A stretch of 32,402 nucleotides of DNA, taken from NCBI GenBank assembly GCA_015501075.1, contig JADNYJ010000364.1:1-32402 (forward strand), written 5' to 3'. Below, one piece after another: positions 13,856 to 24,388 of the stretch (the stretch's first letter is position 1; each line of letters begins with the position of its first letter). A program made the translations under genes and the position numbers. The notes beneath the pieces are model-generated. The model did no database searches, was not told where the DNA came from, and worked only from the letters and a program-made list of their open reading frames with translations. The DNA comes from Gymnopilus junonius (lineage: Eukaryota > Basidiomycota > Agaricomycetes > Agaricales > Galerinaceae).

Positions 13856-14389
13856 AGTCCTACGATTGCAATGTATTTACCACAGTTTTTAAGTCGGTGA
13901 TACGGCTCTACAGAAGGCATATGATACTTGATTTGGAGCAGAAGATGGTCAGCGGTCTGTGAGTGTAATATGGATTCTTCTTGGGTCTGCAGTAAAATGC
14001 ACAGTTCAAAGCGGAATGATGAGAGAACACTATAATCCTGGGCAGTGGTTCTGAAAGATTTTCCGAGTTCATTAAACTTCGAGCTTGGTGGCATAGTAAC
14101 TTGAAAATATAATGAACTTTACTGAATCTGATTAAGAGCCAATCAGCAAAATGTTCTGCGAGATTGTGAAGCAGAAGATGCATACATACGTCAAGAATGG
14201 CTAAGCCCATCACTACAGAGTCCGTCGCCGACACACATATGGTAAAATGCCTGATTTCTTCCTTCATCATGACTTTGATGGAAAAAGGAGATCCCACACG
14301 TCCTCCCGATCGTTTTCTGGCTTAAACCCAGACTCCGCAAGCGAAATCGTCAACTATAGCACTGAATTAGTTTATTTCCAATTTCATTT
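13856..14389. other. Stretch downstream of the second monooxygenase, no gene recognised
   Basis: A minus-strand frame at 14297-13908 (129 codons) is the longest. It shows short hydrophobic runs (VVMGLAILDV), no recognised motif, and overlaps other frames. It could be a relic exon of a membrane protein, but I cannot support a gene. Confidence 0.3.
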
Positions 14390-14399
14390 CTAGAAATAA

Positions 14400-15150
14400 G
14401 GCTGGTTACTCGAGGACATCTGGGATTCGAAAAGCGCGGCGCGCGACGCGGGATCAAAACGCGGCGGCAAACTCCGGAAGCTCACCTAATCACCACTACA
14501 GTGTGCAAATGGCCTCAAAAGTGGGAGTATACAACTGAATTCTGCAAAGGCCTTCGTGTAATTAAATTTATATATCTAATTGATAGTAATCCCCAAAATA
14601 TTTGAAGAACAGTACATTCAATGTCGCATAATCAAACGAGGAAGCGTAATGCTCAACTGGAAGGCAGCATCAGAGGCCCATTTGAAGTCCTCTTCTCTTA
14701 GAAATCCTCAGAGATGCAGAAGGCTATAACAGTAAATTTCTGACAGCTTCATGCCCTGCAATTATTATGCAGAGAGCAAAGACTGGGCTCTCTGATCACA
14801 CTCCTATTTCAAATGTGCACATACCAAAGCTTGCCCGCCAGACATGCCGATGAGACAATCAAGCCAAGATCTCGCCCTCGCTTATTTCTAATATTTTCAA
14901 AATTTATTAGGTGTACACTAATTACAAGCTAGAGACGCTTTGTGGATTGTGGCAAGCCAAAAAATGGTGTCAGGCTTACAGGCCAGCTGGGCAGTGGGCG
15001 GCGAGCTTAAAAATAAGTCAGCTGCCTTTTCAATTTGGGGCCTTTTGGTGGGGGCGCACGTGAGGGGGTCGGGTTTTGCCGCCGCGCAAAGCGCGTCGCA
15101 TCACGCGGCGCATTTTCTGAATTCCAGATTTACTGGGTTACTCATGGCTG
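14400..15150. mobile_element. Probable MITE-like element with GC-rich imperfect terminal inverted repeats
   Basis: The segment 14400-14480 (CTGGGATTCGAAAAGCGCGG, then CGCGACGCG and GCGGCGGCAAA) resembles the reverse complement of 15070-15150 (CTGGAATTCAGAAAATGCGC, then GCGACGCG and GCGGCGGCAAAA). The arms flank about 600 bp without a convincing coding frame. The arms are far more CpG-rich than the interior. The exact ends and any target duplication are not clear by eye. It fits a non-autonomous DNA transposon, or a structured GC-rich hairpin of another kind. Confidence 0.5.
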
Positions 15151-15159
15151 TGGGGAATA

Positions 15160-15717
15160 CCGATACCGGATTCTGAGTTTGAAATTAGATATAATGTAAG
15201 CGAGAACATGACCGGTAGACCGGGTCCAGACTCCAGCCACAACAAAAGCCGGCACAATTGCACAGTGTGCACACCCTGCATCGTGCTCGCCTCCGGGTAG
15301 GAGGAACAGGAAAAATTATTAGCTACATTGGTACTCATGCTAGCATTGCATAAAGTAAAGTAAAATAAAAATATTGGGATACCTAACTGTGCATTTTGAA
15401 AGAACAAATTTTGCAGTGGGTTGCATGGCACGGAACAGTGCCAGAGCCAGCCAAATTATAATAGTTTACTCATCAATTAGAATTCATCTTATCAATCTAG
15501 AGCTGTTGGGCACATCATATCTAAGTGGGTATTCTGCAGCCAATGAGAAAAAACATAAGAAAAGGGTCATTTTGATCATCTACTTATGTGAGTATCCAGC
15601 GCTGCAGGCAAAATTTGATAAAAATACCGTGTGCATATGTAAAATCACAGTGCCGAATAGTAAGACAGTGGGCACTTTGCTTAGGTAGCTCAGGAAGGGG
15701 TTTCAATGTAGTTGGGA
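15160..15717. other. Stretch without a recognised gene
   Basis: AT-rich with scattered short frames and no family motif. CpG becomes rare across this interval, which marks the transition from the gene-bearing left part to the repeat-rich right part. Confidence 0.35.
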
Positions 15718-15721
15718 CTAG

Positions 15722-15786
15722 GAGACAGCTTTCCTTTCTTCCCTTTTCTTTTCCTTTTTCTTTTCTTCTTTTCTTTTTTCTTTTTT
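15722..15786 (+). repeat. Polypyrimidine tract (CTTTT-rich)
   Basis: About 65 nt made almost only of C and T on the + strand, with repeated TTTTC units. It encodes the Lys/Glu-rich tail of the overlapping minus-strand frame, so that tail is low complexity rather than a real domain. Confidence 0.8.
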
Positions 15787-15789
15787 ACA

Positions 15790-16898
15790 TAAGGACCCAC
15801 ACACACCAGTATGCAGCCAGAAATAAATGCATACATCTAAAACTTGAAGCACGTGCAGGTCTTTTACAGTCCCTGCAGTTTTATGTGCTTTGAGTTTCAA
15901 TGCAACTTCTTCCAGTGGTTTTCTGTAGTAAGGCCCAGCTTGCTCTGTCACAAGTTCAGAACCATGAAGCATCAGCTGTATGCAGGTCCCTACTACCAAG
16001 ATCTCTGACTGGCTTGAATTATGTAGGGCATTCAAGCCATCAAGAATGGCTGCAAGTTGATCAGAAGTTGTAGTCAATGCGGTACTTGAATGACAAGCCT
16101 GACAGGAAAGAGTCAAGAAGGTACGTGTTCTTAGGAACATACTCCTTGATGCTGTTGCATCATAGAAAATCTTGAAATGGTGATCAGCTAAAGTACGATT
16201 GATGAAAGATGAGACTGAGTTGGGTGTGAAGGTAGGTCTTTCAGGGGAGTCCGATCCTCACTGGTTGCTTGAAAGCCCATGCATTCTTCCTCTCCACACC
16301 ATTGCTAAGTATAGTGTGAATCCAATATGGGGCAATCTCCTTGAGCACCTAGTACATTCATGATGAGACTTTGGCAGCAGCTGGGTCATAAATTGGGCCA
16401 ACAAACACTGTCGCCAAATCCCTACTTGTACTCCTCTAATTCCTCTTCATCCATATTGTCCAAGGGCCAGTTCACCTTGATCACAGTGTATTTCTCCTTT
16501 GTCATCTCTTCATCCTCCACACAAGCCTTCAAAGTCCTCTGCTTCACCTCCTGACTGAATGCCTTGGCTGCCTCGTAGTGAGTGGTGAGCACCCAGGTCT
16601 CCTTCCCATAGCCAACATTCTCCCTCAGCCACCTCTCACCCCTTTCTGCATTCTCCAGATCCTGATACAGCTTCTCTGCCATGGCAATCTCCTCCTCTGT
16701 GAACACAACTGGACATGGTGTGCTGTCCATCGCAAAATGCTCCCAGCCAAGCACCAAATCTATCAGTGCATACAGCAACTTGATTGTCTCACCCTCCCAC
16801 ATGGCAGCTGCATGAATGAAGATGTGGTGGCAGAAAGGGTTTAACAGATAGGCCAGACCCTTGTGGTAGTTGAAAATTTTGTTGTCCAGATCCATCAT
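15790..16898 (-). pseudogene. Decayed lineage-specific gene, function unknown
   Basis: Two minus-strand frames look like parts of one protein. The first (16898-16422, 158 codons) reads coherently: FNYHKGLAYLLNPFCHHIFI, LLYALIDLVLGWEHFAMD, FTEEEIAMAEKLYQDLENAE, ending in an acidic tail. The second (16140-15718) contains LTTTSDQLAAILDGLNAL and GPYYRKPLEEVALKLKAHKT. Between them, other frames carry coding-like pieces (CMGFQATSEDRTPLK), so at least one frameshift separates the blocks. I do not recognise the family. Its place beside repeats, in CpG-poor DNA, suggests a multicopy element-associated gene. It could also be a spliced gene whose introns I failed to see. Confidence 0.45.
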
Positions 16899-16999
16899 AA
16901 GAGACTTTGGGTTACAATGCTTTTACATAAGTAAAACTTGTTCTTTTAGGAGGACCTTGATGAAATGCCTGGCTGTCATGCAGCATCTCAACATTTCTG

Positions 17000-17997
17000 C
17001 AATCAGAGCAAATGGCATGCTTGGGCAGGACATATCTGGTACTTTCTATTATTAGAACTGGCCGTCTGATCACTGTGGTGATGCTGTACTGTATTCTGTG
17101 TGCTTGCACTATATTTTAGTTTGTAAATGACTATAATGTGTAATTCCTGTATTTTATATTTGATCTACTTCCTTTGTGTTTTATTTTTACATTCTTGCTG
17201 GGCATTTGCTGGCTGTTTAACTGAGGGGCTGTAATTGGCCAGGATTTTTATTAGCCAGAATGCTTGGTAATCATGCTTTCTGGGACAATTGTTTATAGTA
17301 ACACCCTGACCTTTGTTTAAGTGAAATGTTCTATTGATCCAGTGTGGGGTGGGTTAGTAGGTGTTATTATATAGCACATAGGTTTTATCTATGCTGTAAT
17401 TGAAGATGAAGGTCATCCTTGTTGTGCTTGATTGGAAATGTAGTGTCAGTGAGTGGACATATCAAATATTCTTGTCAGGTGGACAATCCTTGTTGGGTTC
17501 AGCATTTCTATTTACAGGTAAGGTGGGTATGTTGGTATGCTGGACATGATTACTTTGCTACATTCATGTCCATCAATTATTTAGCTTAAGTAATTGAGTC
17601 CAAAAACCCAATTACAGGTCATGTAAATATAGTATGAGCGTCTGGGAGGTGCAGGGAATACTTCCATCCCATTCCATACACTGCCTATTTTGGAAAGGTC
17701 ACCCACAATATGAGGAAATTCTTTCATCAATCTTGATATTCAGGTTATATGAAAGACAAAACTTGGTTCTGGTAACCTCATTCCATAGGTGTGTCTCAAT
17801 GTAATAAACTAGAAGGTTACTTGCTTTTAACAACCTACTGATATGTGGTTATCAAAGAAATTGATGTGGTTCTCAAGCACTCTGGTGAAGTCCCCTAACT
17901 CCATTATATGGTTATTAAGTGCAAATTTTTTGAACTGCAAAGTCAAATTCTCTTAGTGAATCACTGCTGTTTATTTCTCAAAATCTTTGATGACTCA
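17000..17997. other. CpG-free AT-rich decayed DNA
   Basis: No open frame of interest. From 17101 to 17638 I see no CG dinucleotide. This fits long-term CpG methylation and deamination of old repeat DNA. No intact element was recognised. Confidence 0.55.
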
Positions 17998-18202
17998 AGC
18001 TCTCTGATGCAATTCTCAGTAGTGTTTGAAGGTCTAGTTAGGTCTGGTTTTTGGGGTCCCAGGGTTGCTAACTGAGACCAAGACTGGTTAGGCTTTCTTC
18101 CCAGACCCAAAATAACCTAACCAGACTGAAAATAACTGCAAAAAACTGTTAACCACAGTTACTAACAGGTTAAGACTGAAATATTAAAAACTGGTCATAA
18201 CC

Positions 18203-18935
18203 CACATAGAATAGTGACCAACATTTGTGATGCATGGCTGCTCCAGACTGGAAGACATCACGTCACCCACAGTGCCAGCTGATCTGAGTCAGAATTGATG
18301 GCTGTTGGCATGCTTACAGTTCAGCTGGATTTGCTAAGACGTAGGCATACAACACAGTTCAGCCAGATCTGGGTGGCCTGGGAAGGCTATTTAATGGGGC
18401 ACTGAGACTGCTACTGAGCATTTCTCAGTCCCTGGTAATTTATTTTCCAAGCACCTAGATTAGACACATATTTATGTACCCTAGCCAATACCCTTAGAAT
18501 ACCAATAAATCAAATTGATTTCATGCTTGGGAGTCAGGTACAGCTAGGTGCTCAGTCCCATTAAAAAATTTGGCCTCCAGAAGAAGAGGCTACCATCATT
18601 TTTGGTCTCCAAAATGTGATGATGATGGGGTCTGAATTTATTTTCGGTCACCGCTATGGCTGATAATATGGAGACTGCAAAATTTACTTCTATTCTCATC
18701 TCCACCAATTTTAAGTAATAACAATGGAGGCCATAAACATTATTTCTGTTCTCGGCCTCCGTTATTGTCACTCAAATTCATTCTCAGTCTCCGCTATGGC
18801 TGATAATGCAGAGGCCACAAAATTTGCTTCTATTCTCAGCCACTGTCAATTGTGAGTAGTCATAACAGAGCCCATAAACCTTACTCCTTACTCCAAATTG
18901 GTCTCCGTTACTCTTGAGTAATAATAATGGAGGCC
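18203..18935 (+). repeat. Left arm of the foldback element
   Basis: Reverse-complement twin of 20470-21202. The outer part (to about 18560) is unique sequence; the inner part consists of GGCCTCC-containing repeat units. An open frame of 75 codons at 18771-18544 (-) is found identically at 20634-20861 (+) simply because the arms are identical; it is not evidence of a gene. Confidence 0.9.
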
Positions 18936-19260
18936 ACAAACTTCAGTTTTATTCTTGGTCTCCCAATTTTAAGTAATAACAATGGATGCCATGAACATTA
19001 ATTCTGTTCTTGGCCTCCATCATCCTTTGAGTGATGATAATGGAGGCTGCAAAGATCAGTTCCATTCTCAGTCTCTGCTATGGCTGATATTAATGGAGGC
19101 CAAAACTTTACTTCCATTCTCAGCCTCCCCCAATTTTGAGTAATAATAACAGAAACTGCAAGCTTTACTTCTGTTCTCCAAATTGGCCTCCATTGTTCTT
19201 GAGTAATAGTAATGGAGGCCAGAAATTCTACTTCTATTCTTAGTCTCTCCTTCACTGCAG
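18565..19260 (+). repeat. Degenerate minisatellite with GGAGGCC/GGCCTCC units
   Basis: A motif of the kind GAGTAATAATAATGGAGGCC, then an AT-rich stretch, then TTCTATTCTCGGCCTCC, recurs many times with spacings of about 50-80 nt. Units alternate in orientation, so neighbouring units can pair as small hairpins. Part of the array lies in the perfect arm, part in the loop. Confidence 0.7.
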
Positions 19261-20399
19261 ACTGAGATTTATAAATGCAATGATGGAGCTCAAAAAGGTA
19301 GATGGCTTGTCCTGATTGAAAATACTAGAAATAAGCATAACCAGTCTTCATTATAAAAGAAGCTACAATTTGTTGTATCAAAAAGTATTCAGACAGATAC
19401 CTACTGCAGCACAAGGTGAGGATGCATTACTTTCTCTCTTTTTTCACATTTGTTCTATTGAGGCCTGCTTTGAATAAATGGGAAGTTGGGAACAGTGAAA
19501 TGTCATGCCTACATGTGTAATTTTGCACTTTCAATATTTGAGGGTCTGCTTGAAGTTCAAATATAACTGAGGTTTCAGATAAATGCCCATGGAATCTTCC
19601 CTAAATTGTTAGAAACAATGACATTCTAAAGCTGTGATAACTTGAGAGCCTAATAGTTAGTCTAACTGCCTTAAAAGTTAGATATTACCCTTTGGTTCTC
19701 TCTATCTATTTCATTATCCAATCTTCCTCAAACATCTTTAGATGGCTCACAACCTCTCCTAGTCTTCTTCTTATTTAGTATAAATGGTTTTAGACCAAGC
19801 ATTTGAGCTTATCCTTGCAAGACTCATAGTTCTTTAAGTTCTACTTTGTCTCAAACTGTCAGGAGTATAATTGAATCACAAATGAGATATTTAGAAGACA
19901 TATTCAGATGAAATCAGAGGCCTATTATCTACAGTTTGATAAGGTGATTGTGAGGCAGGGTTTCTCTCTTTTCCACCCATAGATAGACTATAGTAAAGTG
20001 TTATTAGAAAGAAGTGCATATTCATGCAAGTTACAATTAAAGGCCCTGGTTTCTGATTAATCCTGTTATTCTGAACCTTTCAAAACCTAAATGTGAAGGA
20101 ATCTCAGGAATAGAGCAAATGGATCTTTCTTGAGAAGTATGTCTCCTCCTGGTATACTTTCCATATATGGTATGAGGACCTACATGTCACACATTGTAGG
20201 AGCATTACAGATCCATTTTGAGCCAATTCACTGTTTTTGTACCCATTTGGTGACCTTGGCTCAATTCAAATGAATTACAGCCTTAATCCAAGGTAATTAA
20301 CATTAGTATATACTATTGACTCAGACTTGAAAGCTCTCTGTGCAAAACTTTGTTTGTGACTCCATTATTGACCTGCCCATGGCAGAGACCAAGAATAGA

Positions 20400-20835
20400 A
20401 CTGAAGTTTGTGGCCTCCATCATCATTTGAGTGATGATGATGGAGGCCGAGAATAAAATTAGAGTTTCCGGCCTCCATTATTATTACTCAAGAGTAACGG
20501 AGACCAATTTGGAGTAAGGAGTAAGGTTTATGGGCTCTGTTATGACTACTCACAATTGACAGTGGCTGAGAATAGAAGCAAATTTTGTGGCCTCTGCATT
20601 ATCAGCCATAGCGGAGACTGAGAATGAATTTGAGTGACAATAACGGAGGCCGAGAACAGAAATAATGTTTATGGCCTCCATTGTTATTACTTAAAATTGG
20701 TGGAGATGAGAATAGAAGTAAATTTTGCAGTCTCCATATTATCAGCCATAGCGGTGACCGAAAATAAATTCAGACCCCATCATCATCACATTTTGGAGAC
20801 CAAAAATGATGGTAGCCTCTTCTTCTGGAGGCCAA
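20400..20835 (-). repeat. Degenerate minisatellite, right-hand array
   Basis: Counterpart of the left array on the other side of the loop. It has the same GGCCTCC/GGAGGCC units, for example GGCCTCCATCATCATTTGAG followed by a near-palindromic GATGATGATGGAGGCC at 20413-20448. Confidence 0.7.
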
Positions 20836-21202
20836 ATTTTTTAATGGGACTGAGCACCTAGCTGTACCTGACTCCCAAGCATGAAATCAATTTGATTTAT
20901 TGGTATTCTAAGGGTATTGGCTAGGGTACATAAATATGTGTCTAATCTAGGTGCTTGGAAAATAAATTACCAGGGACTGAGAAATGCTCAGTAGCAGTCT
21001 CAGTGCCCCATTAAATAGCCTTCCCAGGCCACCCAGATCTGGCTGAACTGTGTTGTATGCCTACGTCTTAGCAAATCCAGCTGAACTGTAAGCATGCCAA
21101 CAGCCATCAATTCTGACTCAGATCAGCTGGCACTGTGGGTGACGTGATGTCTTCCAGTCTGGAGCAGCCATGCATCACAAATGTTGGTCACTATTCTATG
21201 TG
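20470..21202 (-). repeat. Right arm of the foldback element
   Basis: Inverted copy of 18203-18935, followed directly by the second CATAACC. Toward the loop the similarity fades after 20470 into further, less matched GGCCTCC units. Confidence 0.9.
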
Positions 21203-21630
21203 CATAACCAGCTATAACCATTGGTAATTGCATCTTTGTCACTCAGGATAACTTGTTGTAGTTTTTGTAAGCTTCAAAATGACCTCAATAATATTAAATT
21301 TGGTTAAGAAATGGCTGAGTTATGAATTTTTAACTGGTAATCTACTCTTTTGGCTGATATTTTACAGTTTTTAGCATAACTTGATGAGTTTTTGGCCTAA
21401 AAATATGATATTGGGGTTGTTTTGATGGGTAGAATTAGGGCTGCACATTAACTGGTCTTAATCAGTCACTTACCAGTCTCATAACTGCAAAAAGACCTGT
21501 TAGTTGAAGTTCAAACTAGGCTAACCACTAACCATGGTCCAGTTATTTGCAGTTAGGGCCAGGTTAGGTCTTGGTTAATTTCTAGTTAACTAAGCTAACC
21601 CTCAAACACTAATTTTTGAGCTCTCTGATG

Positions 21631-22320
21631 TGGGTTTCTATTGTAGCCATTTGCACAGATACATTGTGGATTGCATCTTTGTATTATAAATGTTTTACAG
21701 ACCCAGATAAGCAACAATTGATATCAGAAGTTCCAGTACAATAAATCACTCAATAAGACAGGGTATTGTGCATCTATGATAATGGACTTACTAATGCCAA
21801 CCCCATTCATCACAATATGGTTGTACGTGGTGTGGTTGTAGGATCTGATGTCACTGCCCCTCCCACCACTATCTCCATTTTTCTGATTTTTCTCTAAGTG
21901 TGTGTTGTTTTATTGTAATCAACATCTTACTATAGTATAATTAATACAGAGTAACTATATAGCATTCTCCCAATACTCTACCATTGCTTTCATGAAGCAG
22001 GAAAAGCATCATCCTGCCATGCAAAGCAGTGGCCTGCTAAAACAAGTCTAGCCTATTTGGTAGTGGTGGTGGTGGTGAGGTTCCTCATGAAAGAGGGATT
22101 GAGCAAAGAGAGTGGGCATTGAGGATGGAGTAAAGAGGAGGAAACTTCAGCTGCAAGGGTTCACAGGGAGGGGATTTTCGAACACTGAAGGTGAAACATG
22201 TTGATATGTAGTGGGAACGATGATGAAGAGGGACCTGAACATGTGTGAACAGAGGCTGCATTGCTTCAGGTCAACCACTACAGTGACTTGCATATTGGTT
22301 TGCACACCCTGAATTTATAA
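21631..22320. other. Repeat-flank DNA, no gene recognised
   Basis: CpG-poor sequence with a short GGT run at 22061-22077 (GGTGGTGGTGGTG) and no coherent frame. Confidence 0.35.
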
Positions 22321-22330
22321 AAACCTGTTT

Positions 22331-22784
22331 GCCAAAGCCCAGACCAACAAGCTCACTGGTGTCATGCTGCCTGGTGAAGTGCCACCAGATGTTACCATGG
22401 AGGGCATCGAAGAAATTCTCAAAAAGGTACATGTTCCTACTCCAGAAGAGGGAAGAAAATGAACTGGCATTGTTGTCATTAGGTTTTAGAAGCCTTGGAG
22501 GTAAGAGTGTGAGGTAATCTTGAATGATCATAATTTGATCTTTGTTCTTTGGTTCCTTGCAGCGCCTCATGGGGGGAGGCATTATTCTGACACCTCTGAG
22601 TTCTGCCCAAGAAATGTGGCATACAGGCCATAGCTTTGTTGAGGGTAAGACAGCCATGGCAGATGGATACCCAGTCCACAGTGAATGGCTATATATGTGT
22701 GATACATCTGGCAAGGAGATCAGCAGTGAAATCAGGCCTTTGCAAAATCTGTGTCTGACTCCACTTACCATCTCATTATGTTGA
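22331..22784 (+). pseudogene. Two coding-like exons of an unknown protein
   Basis: Frame 22331-22426 reads AKAQTNKLTGVMLPGEVPPD and continues to EEILKK just before a GTACAT donor. After TTGCAG (22556-22561) the frame continues RLMGGGIILTPLSSAQEMWH, GHSFVEGKTAMADGYPVHSE and WLYMCDTSGKEISSE to a TGA at 22782-22784. The 135-nt gap is long for an intron here. The composition is protein-like, but I do not recognise the family. Probably a fragment of an element-associated gene. Confidence 0.3.
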
Positions 22785-22789
22785 TTAGT

Positions 22790-24388
22790 TTTTGCTTCCT
22801 TGTACTTAGTGAGGCATTAAGAAATGGATGATGCACACATCAAAATAAGCATAAGAAAGCAGTGAAGTTGGTGTGAAATGTCAACAGCACATATGACCAA
22901 GACCAAGGTGAGGGAAGTAGGAGCTTGAATGGAGAAGGGTTGCAAGAGGACCCAGTGAGAATGTGTAGGTGCAATAAGAGAAGAAAATACAAATAGTGAG
23001 GTCAATACAATGGTGGACCTGGTACGATTTTGTAGCATATGCAAGAATAAAATACCTAGGCTACTCAAGGTTCTCTTGTATACAGTTGAGATAAATTATT
23101 TTGATAGAGAGCAAGGAAATGATGTAGTAACAGCAGAGTGAAAGACAGGAGAGTGTGTCTGTATGAGTGTGTATGGGAGAGTTTGAACAAAGCACAATTA
23201 TTGAGGAAGAAGTGGAGAATAATACAGCAACAAGTAGATCACATTGAGAATTCTGTTGGTGAGGACACTTACTGCAGGTAAAGCCACTGGTGTAAACCCT
23301 TGAAACTCTCAATTTGGGTATATTACATGACCCATGTGTCACAGGAATCCCCCCACCAAGCATCACAATGTTCAAAGTGAATGTTGCATTGGCCATCTTC
23401 CTGTGCTCATTGGCCCCTGTACTTCTGCTTCCAGAGCCCCCATGCGAGACAATCCAGGTAAGAGGACAAATGGTGTTGGAGGTATTAGACAACAGTTTGG
23501 CAGATAGGACATCATTGATAATGGAGTTGGGTATTCCTTCAGTTGGATGATGAAGTGGTCAGGGTGGATGAAAGTCCAGACTGAGCTCTGGAAAAGATGA
23601 CGTTCACCATGCCTTCCTCCACACCCATCTTCTCCTCAGTCATGATCTCCCCTTCCACCTCCACTCCCTGTCCTTCATCACAACATCTCAATCACATCCT
23701 TACTTGCTCAGCGATGGCAGACACAGAAAGGACACTGAAATTTGGGATGGATGGAGAGCCTGCATTGGCTTTGCCTTATGTGGCAGGAGCAAGGCAGTAA
23801 CCTCCCAGCAGCTTTGCAAAGAACTGAGAGTGACCTCCTTGATGCCAAAGGATCTGTTGACCCTGTTCCAATCTATCACATCTGGCTTTATGTCAGGTGA
23901 AAATGCTGCATCTGCACTGGCTGAGGCAGGCTAAAGCTGAAGCAGACTCTGCAGGCCTCGATGTCTGTACTCAAAGAGACTGCATAGCAAAGAGACAGAA
24001 GGGAGAGCATTGAATGGGAAGTGAAGTTGTGAATATGCCCCAGGACAGATGCAGGCCTGGGCTTACATGTGACCTGGACATAGTGTGTTCCCAAAAATGA
24101 CTCAGAAGTTGAGTTCTTGCTGGTACATTTGCAGCATTAACAGAGAAAGAGAAGAACGGGGCTGGTGGAGGTACTCAGGCATGATATATGATGAAAGGCA
24201 TGATACTGCAGAATGCAGACCTGGAGGTGATATCCTTTAAGTCATTGGGAATTCTTAGTCTTGGTCAAGTAGGCAAACCTGCCCACTTTCTGTCCAGATA
24301 ACAGTTGGGTAAGCTCATTTTTTTCTTCATCCATTCTATGCCCTCAACAAAAGGCAGATTGGTCGCTTCTGATGGTGATGCTCTTTCT
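22790..24388. other. CpG-poor stretch; possible decayed upstream part of the ferric reductase relic
   Basis: At 23370-23459 a frame encodes a signal-peptide-like start (MFKVNVALAIFLCSLAPVLL, then PEPPCETIQ) followed by a GTAAGA donor. At about 23740-23930 another reads WDGWRACIGFALCGRSKAV, which could be a worn Cys-containing N-terminal domain. Both lie upstream of the ferric-reductase fragment on the same strand, but no continuous gene can be built and the heme-binding helices are not recognisable. Confidence 0.3.

Larger units (their letters stand above)
18203..21202. mobile_element. 3000-bp foldback (long inverted repeat) element
   Basis: The ends are CACATAGAATAGTGACC and its reverse complement. 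The arms 18203-18935 and 20470-21202 are inverted copies, identical by eye over 733 bp with no indel (paired coordinates always sum to 39405). Both flanks show CATAACC (18196-18202 and 21203-21209), a 7-bp target site duplication. The 1534-bp loop (18936-20469) has no recognisable transposase or other gene. The arms keep several CpGs although the surroundings have almost none, so the insertion looks young. It lies inside an older inverted-repeat element. It should depend on an enzyme encoded elsewhere. Confidence 0.85.
17998..21630. mobile_element. Outer inverted-repeat element (about 600 bp without the insertion), host of the 3-kb foldback element
   Basis: Left end AGTGTTTGAAGG (18021-18032) faces right end CCTCAAACACT (21600-21610), giving terminal inverted repeats of 9-11 bp. 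Outside them the 12-mer AGCTCTCTGATG occurs once on each side (17998-18009 and 21619-21630), as a target duplication would. Removing the nested insertion leaves about 0.6 kb rich in AACTGGTC and CTAACC motifs and no coding frame, so it is a MITE-like element. The exact borders, 18010-21618 if the 12-mer is the duplication, are inferred. Confidence 0.5.

Noticed and set aside
13908..14297. 129-codon minus-strand frame, considered as another membrane protein
   Set aside because: Hydrophobic runs are short and scattered, no family landmark is present, and possible introns inside give no better match.
18544..18771. 75-codon frame repeated identically at 20634-20861
   Set aside because: The identity is explained by the perfect inverted arms. 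The sequence is made of minisatellite units and shows no protein-like motif.
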